Shown: positions 37,053-46,702, counted from the stretch's first letter. The stretch: DNA of 64,000 nucleotides from Bog-473 sp963763575 (GCA_963763575.1 CAVXPD010000014.1:47944-111943); one strand, 5' to 3'. The notes: generated by a model from the letters alone, not told the origin. Made by a program: numbers and translations.

Positions 37053-37175
37053 CGGGACCGTGACCTCACCGCGGCGACCCTACGCGACCCCGCCAATCCC
37101 GCCGCCCCTGCCGCCTCCGCCCACCGCCGCTTACTGACCTGATACTCCCGTCAGGCCCGGGGATAGGGTGAGCCG

Positions 37176-37775
37176 ATGCAGGAGCACAAGTACCACGTGG
37201 ACATCGACGCCACGGTGGACGAGCTGTGGCAGCTGTTCTGGGCCCGCATCCCCCACACGGAGACGGGCGACGTCACGATCGACATCCTCTATCCCGGAAA
37301 CGACATCGGTGACGGGCTCATCCGCCACTGCACCTTCCGGGTGCCGAGATACCTTCTCACGGCCGGTAAGGGCCAGTCCTGGGAATGGCTCACCGAGGTC
37401 AAGCCCAAGGAGTCGTGGAAGTACAGCGCGATCGGACGCCCCCTCCTCTCCGAAGCCGAGGGATGGACGCGCCTCGAGGACCTGGGTGACGGGCGCACCC
37501 GCGTCCACTTCAAAGAGACCTACCACGCCTTCAACCCGCTCCTGCGTGCGCTCTTCGAAAAGCGCGTGCACGCGTTCATCTCGAACGACAACGACCGCCT
37601 GATCAAGCAGTCGCTCGAGACGGGCGTCAAATACCTGCGCGCGGCGAAGGCCAAGGCCGCCGAGAAGGGCAGGGCGGCCGACCGCGCCGGGACCAACGCG
37701 AGCGCCAACGCCAACGCCAACGCCAACGCAGAGACCGCACCCCGTCCGGCGTCCGGACCCGCCTCACCACCTTGA
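37176..37775 (+). CDS. SRPBCC (START-like) lipid-binding protein with a low-complexity tail
   Basis: A 199-residue protein. Residues 1-145 have the SRPBCC pattern (HVDIDATVDELWQLFW, then alternating strands to RVHFKETYHAFNPLLRALF and a long C-terminal helix RLIKQSLETGVKYL). The tail is repetitive (SANANANANANAE), coded by GCCAACGCC repeats and likely length-variable. ATG 37176 is preceded by TAGGGT at six bases and no ribosome binding site. It heads a plus-strand run with the amidohydrolase. Confidence 0.75.
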   Translation: MQEHKYHVDIDATVDELWQLFWARIPHTETGDVTIDILYPGNDIGDGLIRHCTFRVPRYLLTAGKGQSWEWLTEVKPKESWKYSAIGRPLLSEAEGWTRLEDLGDGRTRVHFKETYHAFNPLLRALFEKRVHAFISNDNDRLIKQSLETGVKYLRAAKAKAAEKGRAADRAGTNASANANANANAETAPRPASGPASPP

Positions 37776-37779
37776 CCGC

Positions 37780-38598
37780 GTGACCGTCGTCGACCTCTGG
37801 GTCAACGCCCTCAGCGGCAAGGCCGCCGAGGCCTTCTTGAGCCAGGCCGGCAACGAGGGCATCCCGGATCTCTTAGGCGGCGACCTCTCGGTCGCCTCGA
37901 CGCTCAAGCGGCTGCTGGCCACGATGGACGCGTGCGCAGTTGACGTCGGCGTTGTCGCGGCCGGGCTCTCGAGCGATGAGACCGAGCCCCTGCTCGATCA
38001 GGTCGGCGCCCACTGCGATCGCCTGCGCGTCGCCCTCGTGGTCGACCGCCCCGACCGGCCCGTGAAACAGTTCGGCCTCCTGCGCGAATACTCCGCTCAC
38101 CCCGCCGTCGCGCTGGTGCGCGTCACGCCGCTGGTGCACCAGTACCCGCTGAACGACAAGCTCTACTACCCCATCTACACGCTGTGCGCGGAGCTCGGCC
38201 TGCCGGTCTCCATCAACGTCGGCCTCCCCGGGCCCCGAGTACGTTCTGCCTGCCAGAATCCCGAGCTTCTCGAGGACGTGCTGATCGACTTCAAGGGCCT
38301 CACCGTGATCGGCGCGCACATGGGCCACCCCTACGAGGCGCGGCTCATGCAGTACATGCTCAAGTGGCCCGACCTGTACCTCTCCAACTCCGCCTACCTG
38401 GCCAAGTACATCGACCCCGCCCTCGTCGCGTTCATGGACTCCAAACGCGGCCTGGGCCGAGTCCTCTACGCGTCCGACCATCCCTTCCTGCCCATGGAGA
38501 GGGCGGTAGCCGCCGCGCGGGACCTGCCGCTCACCGAGGCGGCGGCCGAGGCCTATCTCGGCGGGACGGCCACCCGCCTGCTGAAGCTCGACGACTGA
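37780..38598 (+). CDS. amidohydrolase_2-family TIM-barrel protein
   Basis: A 272-residue protein beginning at GTG 37780, four bases after the previous stop. It keeps the late barrel motifs of the decarboxylase-type amidohydrolases: VIGAHMGHPYEA and VLYASDHPFLPME. The N-terminal metal-binding H-x-H is absent; the strand reads VVDLWVNAL. So metal binding and activity may be altered. Co-directional with the SRPBCC and P-loop genes. Confidence 0.75.
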   Translation: MTVVDLWVNALSGKAAEAFLSQAGNEGIPDLLGGDLSVASTLKRLLATMDACAVDVGVVAAGLSSDETEPLLDQVGAHCDRLRVALVVDRPDRPVKQFGLLREYSAHPAVALVRVTPLVHQYPLNDKLYYPIYTLCAELGLPVSINVGLPGPRVRSACQNPELLEDVLIDFKGLTVIGAHMGHPYEARLMQYMLKWPDLYLSNSAYLAKYIDPALVAFMDSKRGLGRVLYASDHPFLPMERAVAAARDLPLTEAAAEAYLGGTATRLLKLDD

Positions 38599-38605
38599 TC
38601 CGGAC

Positions 38606-39154
38606 GTGGTCCCCCAGCCTCTGCTCGTGCTGGTGACCGGGCTGCAGGGCACCGGGAAGTCCACCATCGCCGACGCCGCCGGCGCGCACCTGGGGGCGGC
38701 CGTGCTCGCGCACGACTGGGCCATGAGCGGCCTCCGTCCCTACCCCGAGCTCCAGGGCGCCCTCGACTCCATCGACTTCGGCCACCGGCGCGTCGGATGG
38801 TCGATCCTCTCGGCGCTGGCCCGTTCCGAGCTCCGCCGGGGCCGCCACATGGTGCTCGACGGGATCGCCCGCGGGCCCGAGATCGCGCGGTGCCGCCGCC
38901 TGGCGGCCGAGGAGCTGGCTCGCCCGGTCGTCGTCCTCACCGAGTGCCCCGACGCGACGGTGCACCGCAGCCGCGTGGAGGGGCGGCAACGCGCCATTCC
39001 CGGCTGGTACGAGCTCGACTGGAGCCACGTGCAACACGCGCGGGACACCTGGGAACCGATCGCAGATCCCGACCTGGTCCTGGACGCCCGCGCACGTGTC
39101 GATGAGAACGTGAACCGTCTCCGCTCCTTGCTCGATCACACGAACGCCAACTAA
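38606..39154 (+). CDS. P-loop kinase-like ATP-binding protein
   Basis: A 182-residue AAA_33/zeta-type NTPase. Walker A GLQGTGKST lies at about residue 13; the lid region has ECPDATVHRSRVEGRQR with the Arg pair expected of small-molecule or nucleotide kinases. GTG 38606 lies seven bases after the amidohydrolase stop. The phosphate acceptor is unknown. Confidence 0.75.
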   Translation: MVPQPLLVLVTGLQGTGKSTIADAAGAHLGAAVLAHDWAMSGLRPYPELQGALDSIDFGHRRVGWSILSALARSELRRGRHMVLDGIARGPEIARCRRLAAEELARPVVVLTECPDATVHRSRVEGRQRAIPGWYELDWSHVQHARDTWEPIADPDLVLDARARVDENVNRLRSLLDHTNAN

Positions 39155-39164
39155 GCAGAGGGCC

Positions 39165-40019
39165 ATGGAGCTCGGCCGGATCGGCGTGTGGTGGAGCGGC
39201 TCGTGGCGGGTGGCCGACGACCCCGATCACGACGTGGCGGGCGAGCTGGAGTCGCTCGGCTACGGCACGCTGTGGTCCTCCGGCGGCTTCGAGTCCGGCC
39301 TCTCGACGCGCTTCGGCATGCTGCTGGCGGCGACCGAAAGGGTCACCGTGTCGTCGGGCATCGTCAGCGTCTGGGCGGGGGCGCCGGCGGAGGTCGGCCC
39401 TGCGGTCGCCGACCTCGAGGCGCGATTCGGCGGACGCTTCCTCCTGGGCGTGGGTGCGAGCCACTCGGTCATCGTGGCGAATTACCAGCGGCCGTACAGC
39501 CACGTCGTCGAGTACCTCGACGCGCTCGATGCGCTCGACCCGCCCATCCGGCCCGAGCGCCGGATCCTCGCCGCCCTGGGCCCGCGCATGCTCGAGCTGG
39601 CCGCGACCCGTGCCCTGGGCGCCCACCCCTACTTCGTCACTCTCGAGCACACGGCCCGTGCCCGCGAGATCCTGGGGAACGGGCCAATCTTGGCGCCTGA
39701 AGTGGCAGTGGTCCTCGAGACCGACCGCACCGCCGCGCTCGCACTGGCCCGCGAGTACGCCGCCATCTACCTCCCCCTGCCCAATTACGCCAACAACCTG
39801 CGGCGCTTCGGCTTCGTCGACGCCGACTTCGAGAACGGCGGGAGCGACCGGCTGATCGAGGCGGTCATCCCCTGGGGCGACGCTGAGACGATCGCCCGCC
39901 GCATCCATGAGCATCTCGATGCCGGCGCCGACCACGTGTGCGTCCAGGCGGTCGCCGGCTACGAGGGATTCCCACTCGCTCACTACCGCGAGCTCGCGCC
40001 CGCACTGCTCGCCCGCTGA
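39165..40019 (+). CDS. LLM-class F420-dependent oxidoreductase
   Basis: A 284-residue luciferase-like monooxygenase-fold protein resembling the MSMEG_4141 subgroup: ELGRIGVWWSG at the N-terminus, GYGTLWSSGGFESG, VSSGIVSVWAGAP, FLLGVGASHS, and DHVCVQAVAGYEGFPL at the end. It binds F420 as cofactor (family knowledge). ATG 39165, ten bases after the kinase-like gene. Second such enzyme in the window. Confidence 0.85.
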   Translation: MELGRIGVWWSGSWRVADDPDHDVAGELESLGYGTLWSSGGFESGLSTRFGMLLAATERVTVSSGIVSVWAGAPAEVGPAVADLEARFGGRFLLGVGASHSVIVANYQRPYSHVVEYLDALDALDPPIRPERRILAALGPRMLELAATRALGAHPYFVTLEHTARAREILGNGPILAPEVAVVLETDRTAALALAREYAAIYLPLPNYANNLRRFGFVDADFENGGSDRLIEAVIPWGDAETIARRIHEHLDAGADHVCVQAVAGYEGFPLAHYRELAPALLAR

Positions 40020-40034
40020 GCTGAAGTCCTGGCC

Positions 40035-40658
40035 TCAGTTCCTCCCGTCCGACTCCGCCAGCCGTTGCGCCAGGGCTCGGAAGGCCCGGCCGCGATGCGA
40101 GATTGCGTCCTTCTCGTCCGCCTCCATCTCGGCGAAGGTCCGCCCGCCCCCGCCGTCGGGTTCGAACACCGGGTCGTAGCCGAACCCGTTGTGGCCCCGC
40201 GCTTGCGCGGCGATGGTGCCGTCCAACACACCCTCGGCCGACGCCTCGGTACCGTCGGGGAAGGCGGCGAGCGCCACCGTCTTGAAGTGGGCGCGCCTAT
40301 CCCCTCCGCCGTTGGCGAGCGCGCCGAGCTCTCTCAACAACTTGTCGACGTTGTCCGCGTAGGTGGCGTCCTCACCCGCGTAGCGCGCCGTGAAGACGCC
40401 AGGGGCGCCGCCCAGCGCGTCGACCTCGAGGCCCGTGTCGTCGGCCACTGCCGCCGTGCCGGTGGCCGCGACCAGAGCCTGCGCCTTCAGCCGTGCGTTG
40501 TCGAGCAGCGTCTCGCCGTCTTCGACCACGTCGGGCACCTCGGCCGGCCGCGGCACCAGCTCGACCGCGATGGCGCCCGAGAGCACCGCCACGATCTCCT
40601 TCACCTTGTCGGGATTGGCCGACGCGACGACCAGGCGCAGCGGGGCGCCGGCGCTCAC
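40035..40658 (-). CDS. rdgB: XTP/dITP diphosphatase (HAM1/RdgB)
   Basis: A 207-residue non-canonical purine NTP pyrophosphatase that removes XTP, dITP and ITP. Visible motifs: VVASANPDKVKEI (substrate loop), ADDTGLEVDALGGAPGVFTARYAG, and HNGFGYDPVF with SHRGRAF near the end. GTG 40658 overlaps the rph stop by four bases, reproducing the rph-rdgB pair of mycobacteria. Confidence 0.95.
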   Translation of the reverse strand: MSAGAPLRLVVASANPDKVKEIVAVLSGAIAVELVPRPAEVPDVVEDGETLLDNARLKAQALVAATGTAAVADDTGLEVDALGGAPGVFTARYAGEDATYADNVDKLLRELGALANGGGDRRAHFKTVALAAFPDGTEASAEGVLDGTIAAQARGHNGFGYDPVFEPDGGGGRTFAEMEADEKDAISHRGRAFRALAQRLAESDGRN

Positions 40659-41422
40659 CGACGGGGCGGCGGGTCGGCCAGCACCGCCGCCTGCAGGCTC
40701 GACAGCTCCTTGATGCCCTCCTCCGCCAGCGCGAGCAGGCCGTCGAGTTCGCCGCGCGTGAACGCCATGCCCTCAGCCGTCCCCTGAACCTCGACGAACC
40801 GGCCGGCACCCGTCATGACGACGTTCATGTCGACCTCGGCCCGCGAGTCCTCGGCGTAGGGCAGGTCGAGCATCGGCACCCCGTCGACGATGCCCACCGA
40901 GACCGCGGCGACCGAGTCGGTCAGCGGGTGGGTCCCGATGGTCCCCGCGTCGACCAACCGGGTGCAGGCGTCGTACAGCGCGACGTAGGCCCCGCAGATG
41001 GACGCCGTGCGCGTGCCGCCGTCGGCCTGCAGCGCGTCGCAGTCCACCGTGATCTGCACCTCACCGAGCGTCACCAGGTCGCACACCGCGCGCAGTGAGC
41101 GGGCGATGAGGCGCTGGATCTCTTGGGTCCGCCCCGACTGTTTGCCCCTGGCGGCCTCCCGCGAGGCTCGCTCGGGCGTCGAGCCCGGCAGCATGGAGTA
41201 CTCCGCCGTCACCCAGCCCTTGCCCGTCCCCCGCATCCACGCCGGCACGCGCTCTTCGACCGAGGCCGTGCAGAGCACCTTCGTCTGCCCGAACGTCACG
41301 AGGACCGATCCCGGCGCCATGACCGTGTAGTCACGCTGGAAGCTGACCGGTCTCAGCTGATCGATGGCCCGTCCGTCCTGGCGCGCCGCTCGACCGTCCC
41401 CGCTCGCTTCGCTTGCTCCCAC
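40655..41422 (-). CDS. rph: ribonuclease PH
   Basis: A 255-residue phosphorolytic 3'-5' exoribonuclease that trims tRNA 3' ends. RPVSFQRDYTVMAPGSVLV, AEYSMLPGSTPERASREA, SGRTQEIQRLIARSLRAV and DCDALQADGGTRTASI (catalytic Asp region) are all present. GTG 41422 is chosen because GAAGGGAG lies just upstream; ATG 41446 has none. Coupled to rdgB. Confidence 0.95.
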   Translation of the reverse strand: MGASEASGDGRAARQDGRAIDQLRPVSFQRDYTVMAPGSVLVTFGQTKVLCTASVEERVPAWMRGTGKGWVTAEYSMLPGSTPERASREAARGKQSGRTQEIQRLIARSLRAVCDLVTLGEVQITVDCDALQADGGTRTASICGAYVALYDACTRLVDAGTIGTHPLTDSVAAVSVGIVDGVPMLDLPYAEDSRAEVDMNVVMTGAGRFVEVQGTAEGMAFTRGELDGLLALAEEGIKELSSLQAAVLADPPPRR

Positions 41423-41522
41423 TGCACTCCCTTCGACGTCAACCATGACACGGTAGGCGAACGCTGCGTGCCCCGACGCCTCATGGAGACGGGGCATGAC
41501 GAAGACCCATGCCGACCCGCGC

Positions 41523-41963
41523 TCAGTTCCCTCGAGTGACCGCCTCCGGATACGAGTGCGACGGGATCTCCAGGGCCGCGTGCACGTCACGGTAGGTCTT
41601 GAGCTCGATGACGTTGCCGCTGGGGTCCGCGATCTTCATCTTCGTCTGCTCGGTCGGGAGGCCTTCGTCGTCGGTCGTCACCGGGACGACCCAAGGCACC
41701 GCAGTCACCTCGAGACGGGCGACCAGCTCGTTGAACTCGTCGCGTCCGACCGTCACGCCGAAATGCCTCGATCCTGCCGTGGTCAAGGGGACGACCTCAT
41801 CGGGCCGGTCATGCAGGGTGAGCTGCAAACCGAAGAACCACACGTCGATGAAGTCGTCCCGGGTTCGCGCCGCCTGGCACCCGAGCGTATTCACGTAGAA
41901 CTCACGCGCCGCGCGCAGGTCTTGGACCGGCAGTGAGAGATGAAGGATCGGCTGGATGCCCAC
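41523..41963 (-). CDS. VOC-superfamily (glyoxalase/dioxygenase-like) protein
   Basis: A 146-residue protein with two beta-alpha-beta-beta-beta modules. ILHLSLPVQDLRAAREFYVNTLGC starts the first; MKIADPSGNVIELKTY ends the second with the usual metal Glu. The residues place it with glyoxalase/bleomycin-resistance proteins; the substrate cannot be read. Confidence 0.8.
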   Translation of the reverse strand: MGIQPILHLSLPVQDLRAAREFYVNTLGCQAARTRDDFIDVWFFGLQLTLHDRPDEVVPLTTAGSRHFGVTVGRDEFNELVARLEVTAVPWVVPVTTDDEGLPTEQTKMKIADPSGNVIELKTYRDVHAALEIPSHSYPEAVTRGN

Positions 41964-41976
41964 AGCCTATGACTGT

Positions 41977-43998
41977 TCACCCCCGGCCGGCGCCGTAGAG
42001 CACGCAGTTCGACATCGTGAGCGGGTCTGCCTTGGCCGCCGGTGCGTCCGCCGCCAGCTCGCAGAAGGCGAGAGAGCTGCCGAGGGCCGGGAGCGCAGGC
42101 GCGTTCCCCTGCTGCAGGTTCCACACGAAGGCGCCGTCCTCGAGCGTCGGTCCGACGCCGATCACCTTCGTGAAGAAGCCCGACGCGTACACGGGGTCGT
42201 TGCTCGTGCCGGCGATCACGACCCGGTCCACCCGCCACGTGCCCAGGGCCTGCCGCACCACCGCAACCTGCGGCGCCGACCCGCTCGGCCGGGGCTCCCC
42301 GAGAACGCTGAGATCGGTCAGGATGGCGCGCGCGGAGCCGGGGGCTCCCTGCCCGATGGGCGCCCCCTCTGGGTCCGGGGTTTTCAGCGCGGCACCGGCG
42401 AGGTCGAAGTGCATGGTGTTGACGGCCTGCCAGAGCATCGGCTGGGTCGACCCCGAGATGGCGAAGGGAATGGTCAACACGACGGTGTGCGTGGGAAGCG
42501 TCGGTGCCACGTGGCGCATGTACGGCGGGATGGTCACCGACTCGACGGTCAGAGGGACGTCGAAGGTCGCGAACACGGGCACCACGGCGAGCACCGTCAC
42601 GGCGGCCGTCGCCGCACCCGCGACCACGCCGCGTCGTGAGGCGAGCCACGAGTCCGGGCGGCGGTACTGCACGTAGAGGGCGTCGAGGCCGACGGCGAGC
42701 AAGAAGGCGGCGAAGAGGCTGATGAACGGCGCGAACTGGTCGGCCAGGATCTCCCTGAGGAGCGGCAGGTTCGAGAGCGAACGCCAGGGCAGCCACTCGA
42801 GGCGGGGCCCCGACGACGGCGTGAGGTACAGAGCCGAGCCTAGGGCGAGCACAGCGGTCACGAGTGTCATGAACAAGAGAAGCCACGTCAGCGGTCGGCG
42901 GCGCCCCAGGACCGCCGCCGCGGCGCCGGAAAACGCCAAGCCACCGCCCAGGTAGTTGGCCGGCGGGCCCATGCGCCCGAGGTAACCGCCGAATCGCACG
43001 TACGAGTTGGCGGTCGTCGCGAACGGACCCGGTGCCACAAGGCCCGACAACGGCACCCCCGCCAGGGGCGCGATGGCGAAGAGCACGCCGGTCACCGCCT
43101 GAGGACCGGCCAGACCGAACCAGGTCGGGTACGCGAGCACGACCACGCAGACGAGTGCGGCCAAGCAGAGCGCGGGCACGGCGTGGCCGGCGCGCACCCG
43201 CACCTGGCGCCAACCGACCGCCATCACAGCGAGCAAGCCGATCACGGCCAACAGCGCGCAGATCACGACCACCTCGGGCGAGATGAGGAATTGGACGATG
43301 ACCAGCGCGGCCAGCACCAGCCCGTCGCGCCGCACCGAGCGCTCCTGGCGGATCACGATCTCGTGCAACGTCGTGAACAACAACGGCGGGACCACGAGCA
43401 ACGCCACCGAAACGTGGCCGAAGGACAGCGACGAGATGACTGCCGACGAATACCCGTAGGCCAGCGCCGCCGGGATCGCACCTGCCTTCCACCGGACGAG
43501 TGGCCGGACGGCCACGAAACACCCCCACACGCTCAGCGCCGGCGCGAGCGTGAGAGCGACGTTGGTCGCGGCGACTGGACCCCAAAGCCAGGTGACCGGC
43601 GCCAGCACGACGCCGACGAGCGTGCCAGAGGTGTTCGACAACAGGTTCGCCCCGCTCGGCACGTTGACCGCGTGCGAGAAGAACGGGTTGCCGAGGTGCG
43701 CCACGGCCCAAGCGGGCCAGGCCATGAACCAGACCTCCTGCGCCGGGTCGCCACACGAACACGCCAGCGTGTTGGCCGGATGTCCGGACCAGACGTGCCA
43801 CCACAGGACCACCGCCGGCACCGCGAACAACACGATGACGCCGAGATGGAAGGCCACCTGGCGGGTCGCGGCAGCGACGCCGGTCGGGGGGCGAGATCGG
43901 GGCGGCGGAGCAGTTCTGCCCTCTTCGACCGGCTCGACCTCGAGCTCGGAGTCCCTTTCGAGTACGGCCTGACGCGACAGGTCCGTCGCACTCGTCAC
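41977..43998 (-). CDS. large polytopic membrane protein, GT-C/YfhO-like
   Basis: A 673-residue protein with about ten or more hydrophobic segments up to residue 490, then a soluble extracytoplasmic C-terminal domain of about 180 residues. The arrangement resembles membrane glycosyltransferases of the GT-C type, including a first periplasmic loop after helix 1, though I see no diagnostic motif. GTG 43998 is supported by TACGCT six bases upstream; an ATG-like start at 44067 is in frame but lies before that -10 box. It is convergent with the VOC gene. Confidence 0.7.
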   Translation of the reverse strand: MTSATDLSRQAVLERDSELEVEPVEEGRTAPPPRSRPPTGVAAATRQVAFHLGVIVLFAVPAVVLWWHVWSGHPANTLACSCGDPAQEVWFMAWPAWAVAHLGNPFFSHAVNVPSGANLLSNTSGTLVGVVLAPVTWLWGPVAATNVALTLAPALSVWGCFVAVRPLVRWKAGAIPAALAYGYSSAVISSLSFGHVSVALLVVPPLLFTTLHEIVIRQERSVRRDGLVLAALVIVQFLISPEVVVICALLAVIGLLAVMAVGWRQVRVRAGHAVPALCLAALVCVVVLAYPTWFGLAGPQAVTGVLFAIAPLAGVPLSGLVAPGPFATTANSYVRFGGYLGRMGPPANYLGGGLAFSGAAAAVLGRRRPLTWLLLFMTLVTAVLALGSALYLTPSSGPRLEWLPWRSLSNLPLLREILADQFAPFISLFAAFLLAVGLDALYVQYRRPDSWLASRRGVVAGAATAAVTVLAVVPVFATFDVPLTVESVTIPPYMRHVAPTLPTHTVVLTIPFAISGSTQPMLWQAVNTMHFDLAGAALKTPDPEGAPIGQGAPGSARAILTDLSVLGEPRPSGSAPQVAVVRQALGTWRVDRVVIAGTSNDPVYASGFFTKVIGVGPTLEDGAFVWNLQQGNAPALPALGSSLAFCELAADAPAAKADPLTMSNCVLYGAGRG

Positions 43999-44105
43999 CG
44001 CGCGAGCGTAGTGCCGGGTGTCGCGGCCTCTGGAGAACCCTCGGCGCAGTCCGGACACACAGCGCATTCCGAAGAGTCGCTCAGCGCGTTCCTATGATCG
44101 GTCCC

Positions 44106-45263
44106 GTGCCCGATGAACGCCGTTGCATCGTGGTCGGGGCTGGGCTCTTGGGACTGGCGACGGCGTGGGCGCTCTCCCGGCGAGGCTGGTCGGTCGCCGT
44201 CCTCGAGGCCGCAGGCTCGGTGGGTCACGTCGGCTCGGGGAGCAAGGGAAGCGCTCGCATCTTCCGTCTCGGCTACCCCGAGGCCCACTACGTCGAGATG
44301 GCTGTGCTGGCCGGAGCGCTCTGGCGCGAGCTCGAGGCGGCGACGAACCGCACGCTCCTCCACGTGACCGGGCAGGTCTCCTTCGGGGACGATGCCGTGC
44401 TCGAGTCGATCGCCACGGCGATGTCGGCCCAGGGCCGGGTGACCGAGGACCTCACGCCCGAGGACGTCGCGCGTAGGTTTCCGGGTCTCTTGACCCACGG
44501 GCCCGCGCTCTGGGAGCCGGACTCGGGCGTGCTGGCGGCGGACGAGTGCCTCGCCGCGCTCCGCACTGCTGTGCGCTACGAGGTGGTAACCGACCGTCGC
44601 GTGACCTCGCTGAAGGAGGATGCCAACTCCGTCCTTGTCACGACCGTCCGTGGGAACGTGCTGGCGGCGGACGTCGTGGTGAACTGCACGGGCCCGCTCG
44701 CCCTCGACCTCCTCGCCGGCCGACGGCACCCGGCGGTGGAGGCGGGTCCCTCGCTCCCCCAGGTGGCCTACTTCCGCTCCGCCGAGGCGGACTCGGCGGC
44801 GGCCTTGCCCGTCTTCATCGAGTGGGGACCGGACATGATCTACGGACTGCCGGTCTCGGCTGGGGGAGACCACTGCAATAGCTACAAGGTCTCCCACCAC
44901 ACGCCCGGCCCGCGGCTCAACGACTTCGATCCGCTCGGCCCGAACGACTTCGGCGACGACCCGGCGCTGCTCGCTCGCCTGACCGGCGCGGTGCGCCGGC
45001 TCCTCCCGGGCCTCGACCCCGAACCGGTCGCGACCGAGCGGTGCGTCTACGACAACTCGACCGACCAAGATTTCGTCATCGACCGCATCGGTGGCGTCGT
45101 CGTGGGGTGTGGTACGAGCGGGCACGGCTTCAAGTTCGGACCGCTCCTCGGCGAGGTGTTGGCGGACCTGGCCGAAGGGAGTGCTCCCTCCATCGACGTG
45201 AGCCGGTTCCGCCTCGACCGGATCGGTTCTCCGAAAGGCCGACCGATCGCAGCGGGCGGGTAG
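44106..45263 (+). CDS. sarcosine oxidase / MTOX-like flavoprotein
   Basis: A 385-residue FAD amine oxidase. RRCIVVGAGLLGLATAWALS is the Rossmann motif, GSGSKGSARIFRLGYPE matches the covalent-flavin subgroup, GCGTSGHGFKFGP the C-terminal motif. Cys313 in ERCVYDNS aligns with the Cys that binds FAD covalently in monomeric sarcosine oxidase. Start: TATGAT (44093-44098) is a clear -10 box, placing transcription at about GTG 44106; ATG 44094 lies inside that box and is unlikely to be used. Confidence 0.85.
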   Translation: MPDERRCIVVGAGLLGLATAWALSRRGWSVAVLEAAGSVGHVGSGSKGSARIFRLGYPEAHYVEMAVLAGALWRELEAATNRTLLHVTGQVSFGDDAVLESIATAMSAQGRVTEDLTPEDVARRFPGLLTHGPALWEPDSGVLAADECLAALRTAVRYEVVTDRRVTSLKEDANSVLVTTVRGNVLAADVVVNCTGPLALDLLAGRRHPAVEAGPSLPQVAYFRSAEADSAAALPVFIEWGPDMIYGLPVSAGGDHCNSYKVSHHTPGPRLNDFDPLGPNDFGDDPALLARLTGAVRRLLPGLDPEPVATERCVYDNSTDQDFVIDRIGGVVVGCGTSGHGFKFGPLLGEVLADLAEGSAPSIDVSRFRLDRIGSPKGRPIAAGG

Positions 45264-45273
45264 CGTCCCAAGC

Positions 45274-45813
45274 ATGCCCCGCTACGTCGCGCTGCTGCGC
45301 AGCGTCAACATCGGCGGCTACGGCCGTATCCCGATGAACGAATTGCGGTCTTCCTTCGAGAAGCTCGGGTACGCCGACGTGACGACCTACATCCAGACCG
45401 GAAATGTCTTGTTCTCGACCACCTCGAAGAGCGAGCCGAAGATCGTCGACACCATCGAGGAACGGCTGGACGAGGACTTCGGCGAGTCGCCCGCGGTGAT
45501 CCTTCGCAGCGTGCCCGAGCTGCTGCGCGTCGGAAAGGCGAGCCCGTTCGCCCGGTCGGGCGCGAACCCGGCGCGCCACCACGTGACCTTCCTCGCCACG
45601 CCGCCGGGCAAAGCTGCGCTCGCGGCGTTCGACCCGCCAGCGAGCGGCCAAGACGAGCTCGTCGTCGACGGCCGCGAGGTGTACGTCCACACGCCGAACG
45701 GCTATGCGGAGACGAAGTACACCGGCACCTTCCTCGAGCGCCGGCTCGGGGTCGTCAGCACCACCCGGAACTGGAACACCGTGACCAAGCTGTGTGCACT
45801 CGCCGAGCGATGA
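45274..45813 (+). CDS. DUF1697 protein
   Basis: A 179-residue protein with the DUF1697 signature YVALLRSVNIGGYGRIPMNEL, YIQTGNVLF and NWNTVTKL. Function unknown across the family. The -10 box TAGCGT (45261-45266) includes the stop codon of the upstream gene, and ATG follows seven bases later, so the gene is leaderless and independently transcribed. Confidence 0.85.
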   Translation: MPRYVALLRSVNIGGYGRIPMNELRSSFEKLGYADVTTYIQTGNVLFSTTSKSEPKIVDTIEERLDEDFGESPAVILRSVPELLRVGKASPFARSGANPARHHVTFLATPPGKAALAAFDPPASGQDELVVDGREVYVHTPNGYAETKYTGTFLERRLGVVSTTRNWNTVTKLCALAER

Positions 45814-45858
45814 CTTCGTCCACCACGATCCGACCTGCGCTCAAGCGTCGTCTCGGCT

Positions 45859-46209
45859 CTACCAGCCCAGCTCTCTCAGCCGAGCATCGCTGATGCCGAA
45901 ATGGTGTCCGACCTCGTGGATGACGGTCTTGCGAACCTGGCGCTCCACGTCGTGCACGTTGTCGAAGGCGCCGCAGATCGTCGCTTTGAAGATCGTGATG
46001 CGGTCGGGCATCGCTGCTGAATATTGACCCCGACTGGTCAACGGGATCCCCTGATAGAGCCCGAACAGGCGCCCCGGCGGGCTGAAGTCATCGACCTGGA
46101 CGACGACGTTGTCCATGACCGACGACAGTTCGGGCGGGATGTCGTCGAGAGCTCTCGCGACGAGTTCCTCGAACTCCTGCGACGACATGGTGACCACGTC
46201 GGTCATCAT
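45859..46209 (-). CDS. metallopeptidase-family (minigluzincin-like) protein
   Basis: A 116-residue zincin-type protein. TVIHEVGHHFGISD carries HExxH plus the third His ligand. FEELVARALDDIPPEL opens the family; ending LRELGW. Family members (DUF1025-like) are small cytoplasmic proteins of unknown substrate. Tandem ATGs at 46209 and 46206 are candidate starts. Confidence 0.8.
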   Translation of the reverse strand: MMTDVVTMSSQEFEELVARALDDIPPELSSVMDNVVVQVDDFSPPGRLFGLYQGIPLTSRGQYSAAMPDRITIFKATICGAFDNVHDVERQVRKTVIHEVGHHFGISDARLRELGW

Positions 46210-46386
46210 GCCAAAGAGAAAGAACGACTCCCTCGAGCCCCGAGCCTCGAGCCTCCGATGGCCGCGGGGCCGCGGGGCCGTGGGGCCCGCCGGGCCGCTG
46301 CGCAGTGACGGCACCCTGCCAGAGCGACTCCGTCTTGTGGCTGCGCCCGGTCGGACGCCTTGGCTTGCTTCGGAGTGAGACACCTC

Positions 46387-46557
46387 TCAAACATCGCCTC
46401 CGTCGCGAATGGCGGTCACGATGCGACCGCAACGGGCGCACGAGGCCACGGGAGCCGCCTCGTCAGCGACATGGACGAGAGCGCCGCAATTGCGGCAGCG
46501 CCAGATCGGAGGGTTCTGGGCTCGCCCCAAGTCCATGGGACCGACAAGCCTGTTCAT
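46387..46557 (-). CDS. small zinc-ribbon protein
   Basis: A 56-residue ORF with two CxxC pairs, WRCRNCGAL and SCARCGRIV, separated by about 15 residues, forming a zinc ribbon. GGAAAGG lies about ten bases before ATG 46557. The longer frame upstream looks like shadow. Function unknown. Confidence 0.55.
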   Translation of the reverse strand: MNRLVGPMDLGRAQNPPIWRCRNCGALVHVADEAAPVASCARCGRIVTAIRDGGDV

Positions 46558-46702
46558 TTGGACAGCCTTTCCACTCGATCGATGCGGACCAGGCTTCCCC
46601 GTCGTTCCCAGAGTGACGATCACTCTCACCACGTTCAGCCTCACCGGTAAACATTGCACAGACTGAGTTCCAAGGGCGAGATTCCGACCATAAAGTTGCG
46701 GC

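Noticed and set aside
43999..44067. Earlier start for the large membrane protein
   Set aside because: The extra residues lie upstream of the -10 box TACGCT that fits GTG 43998.
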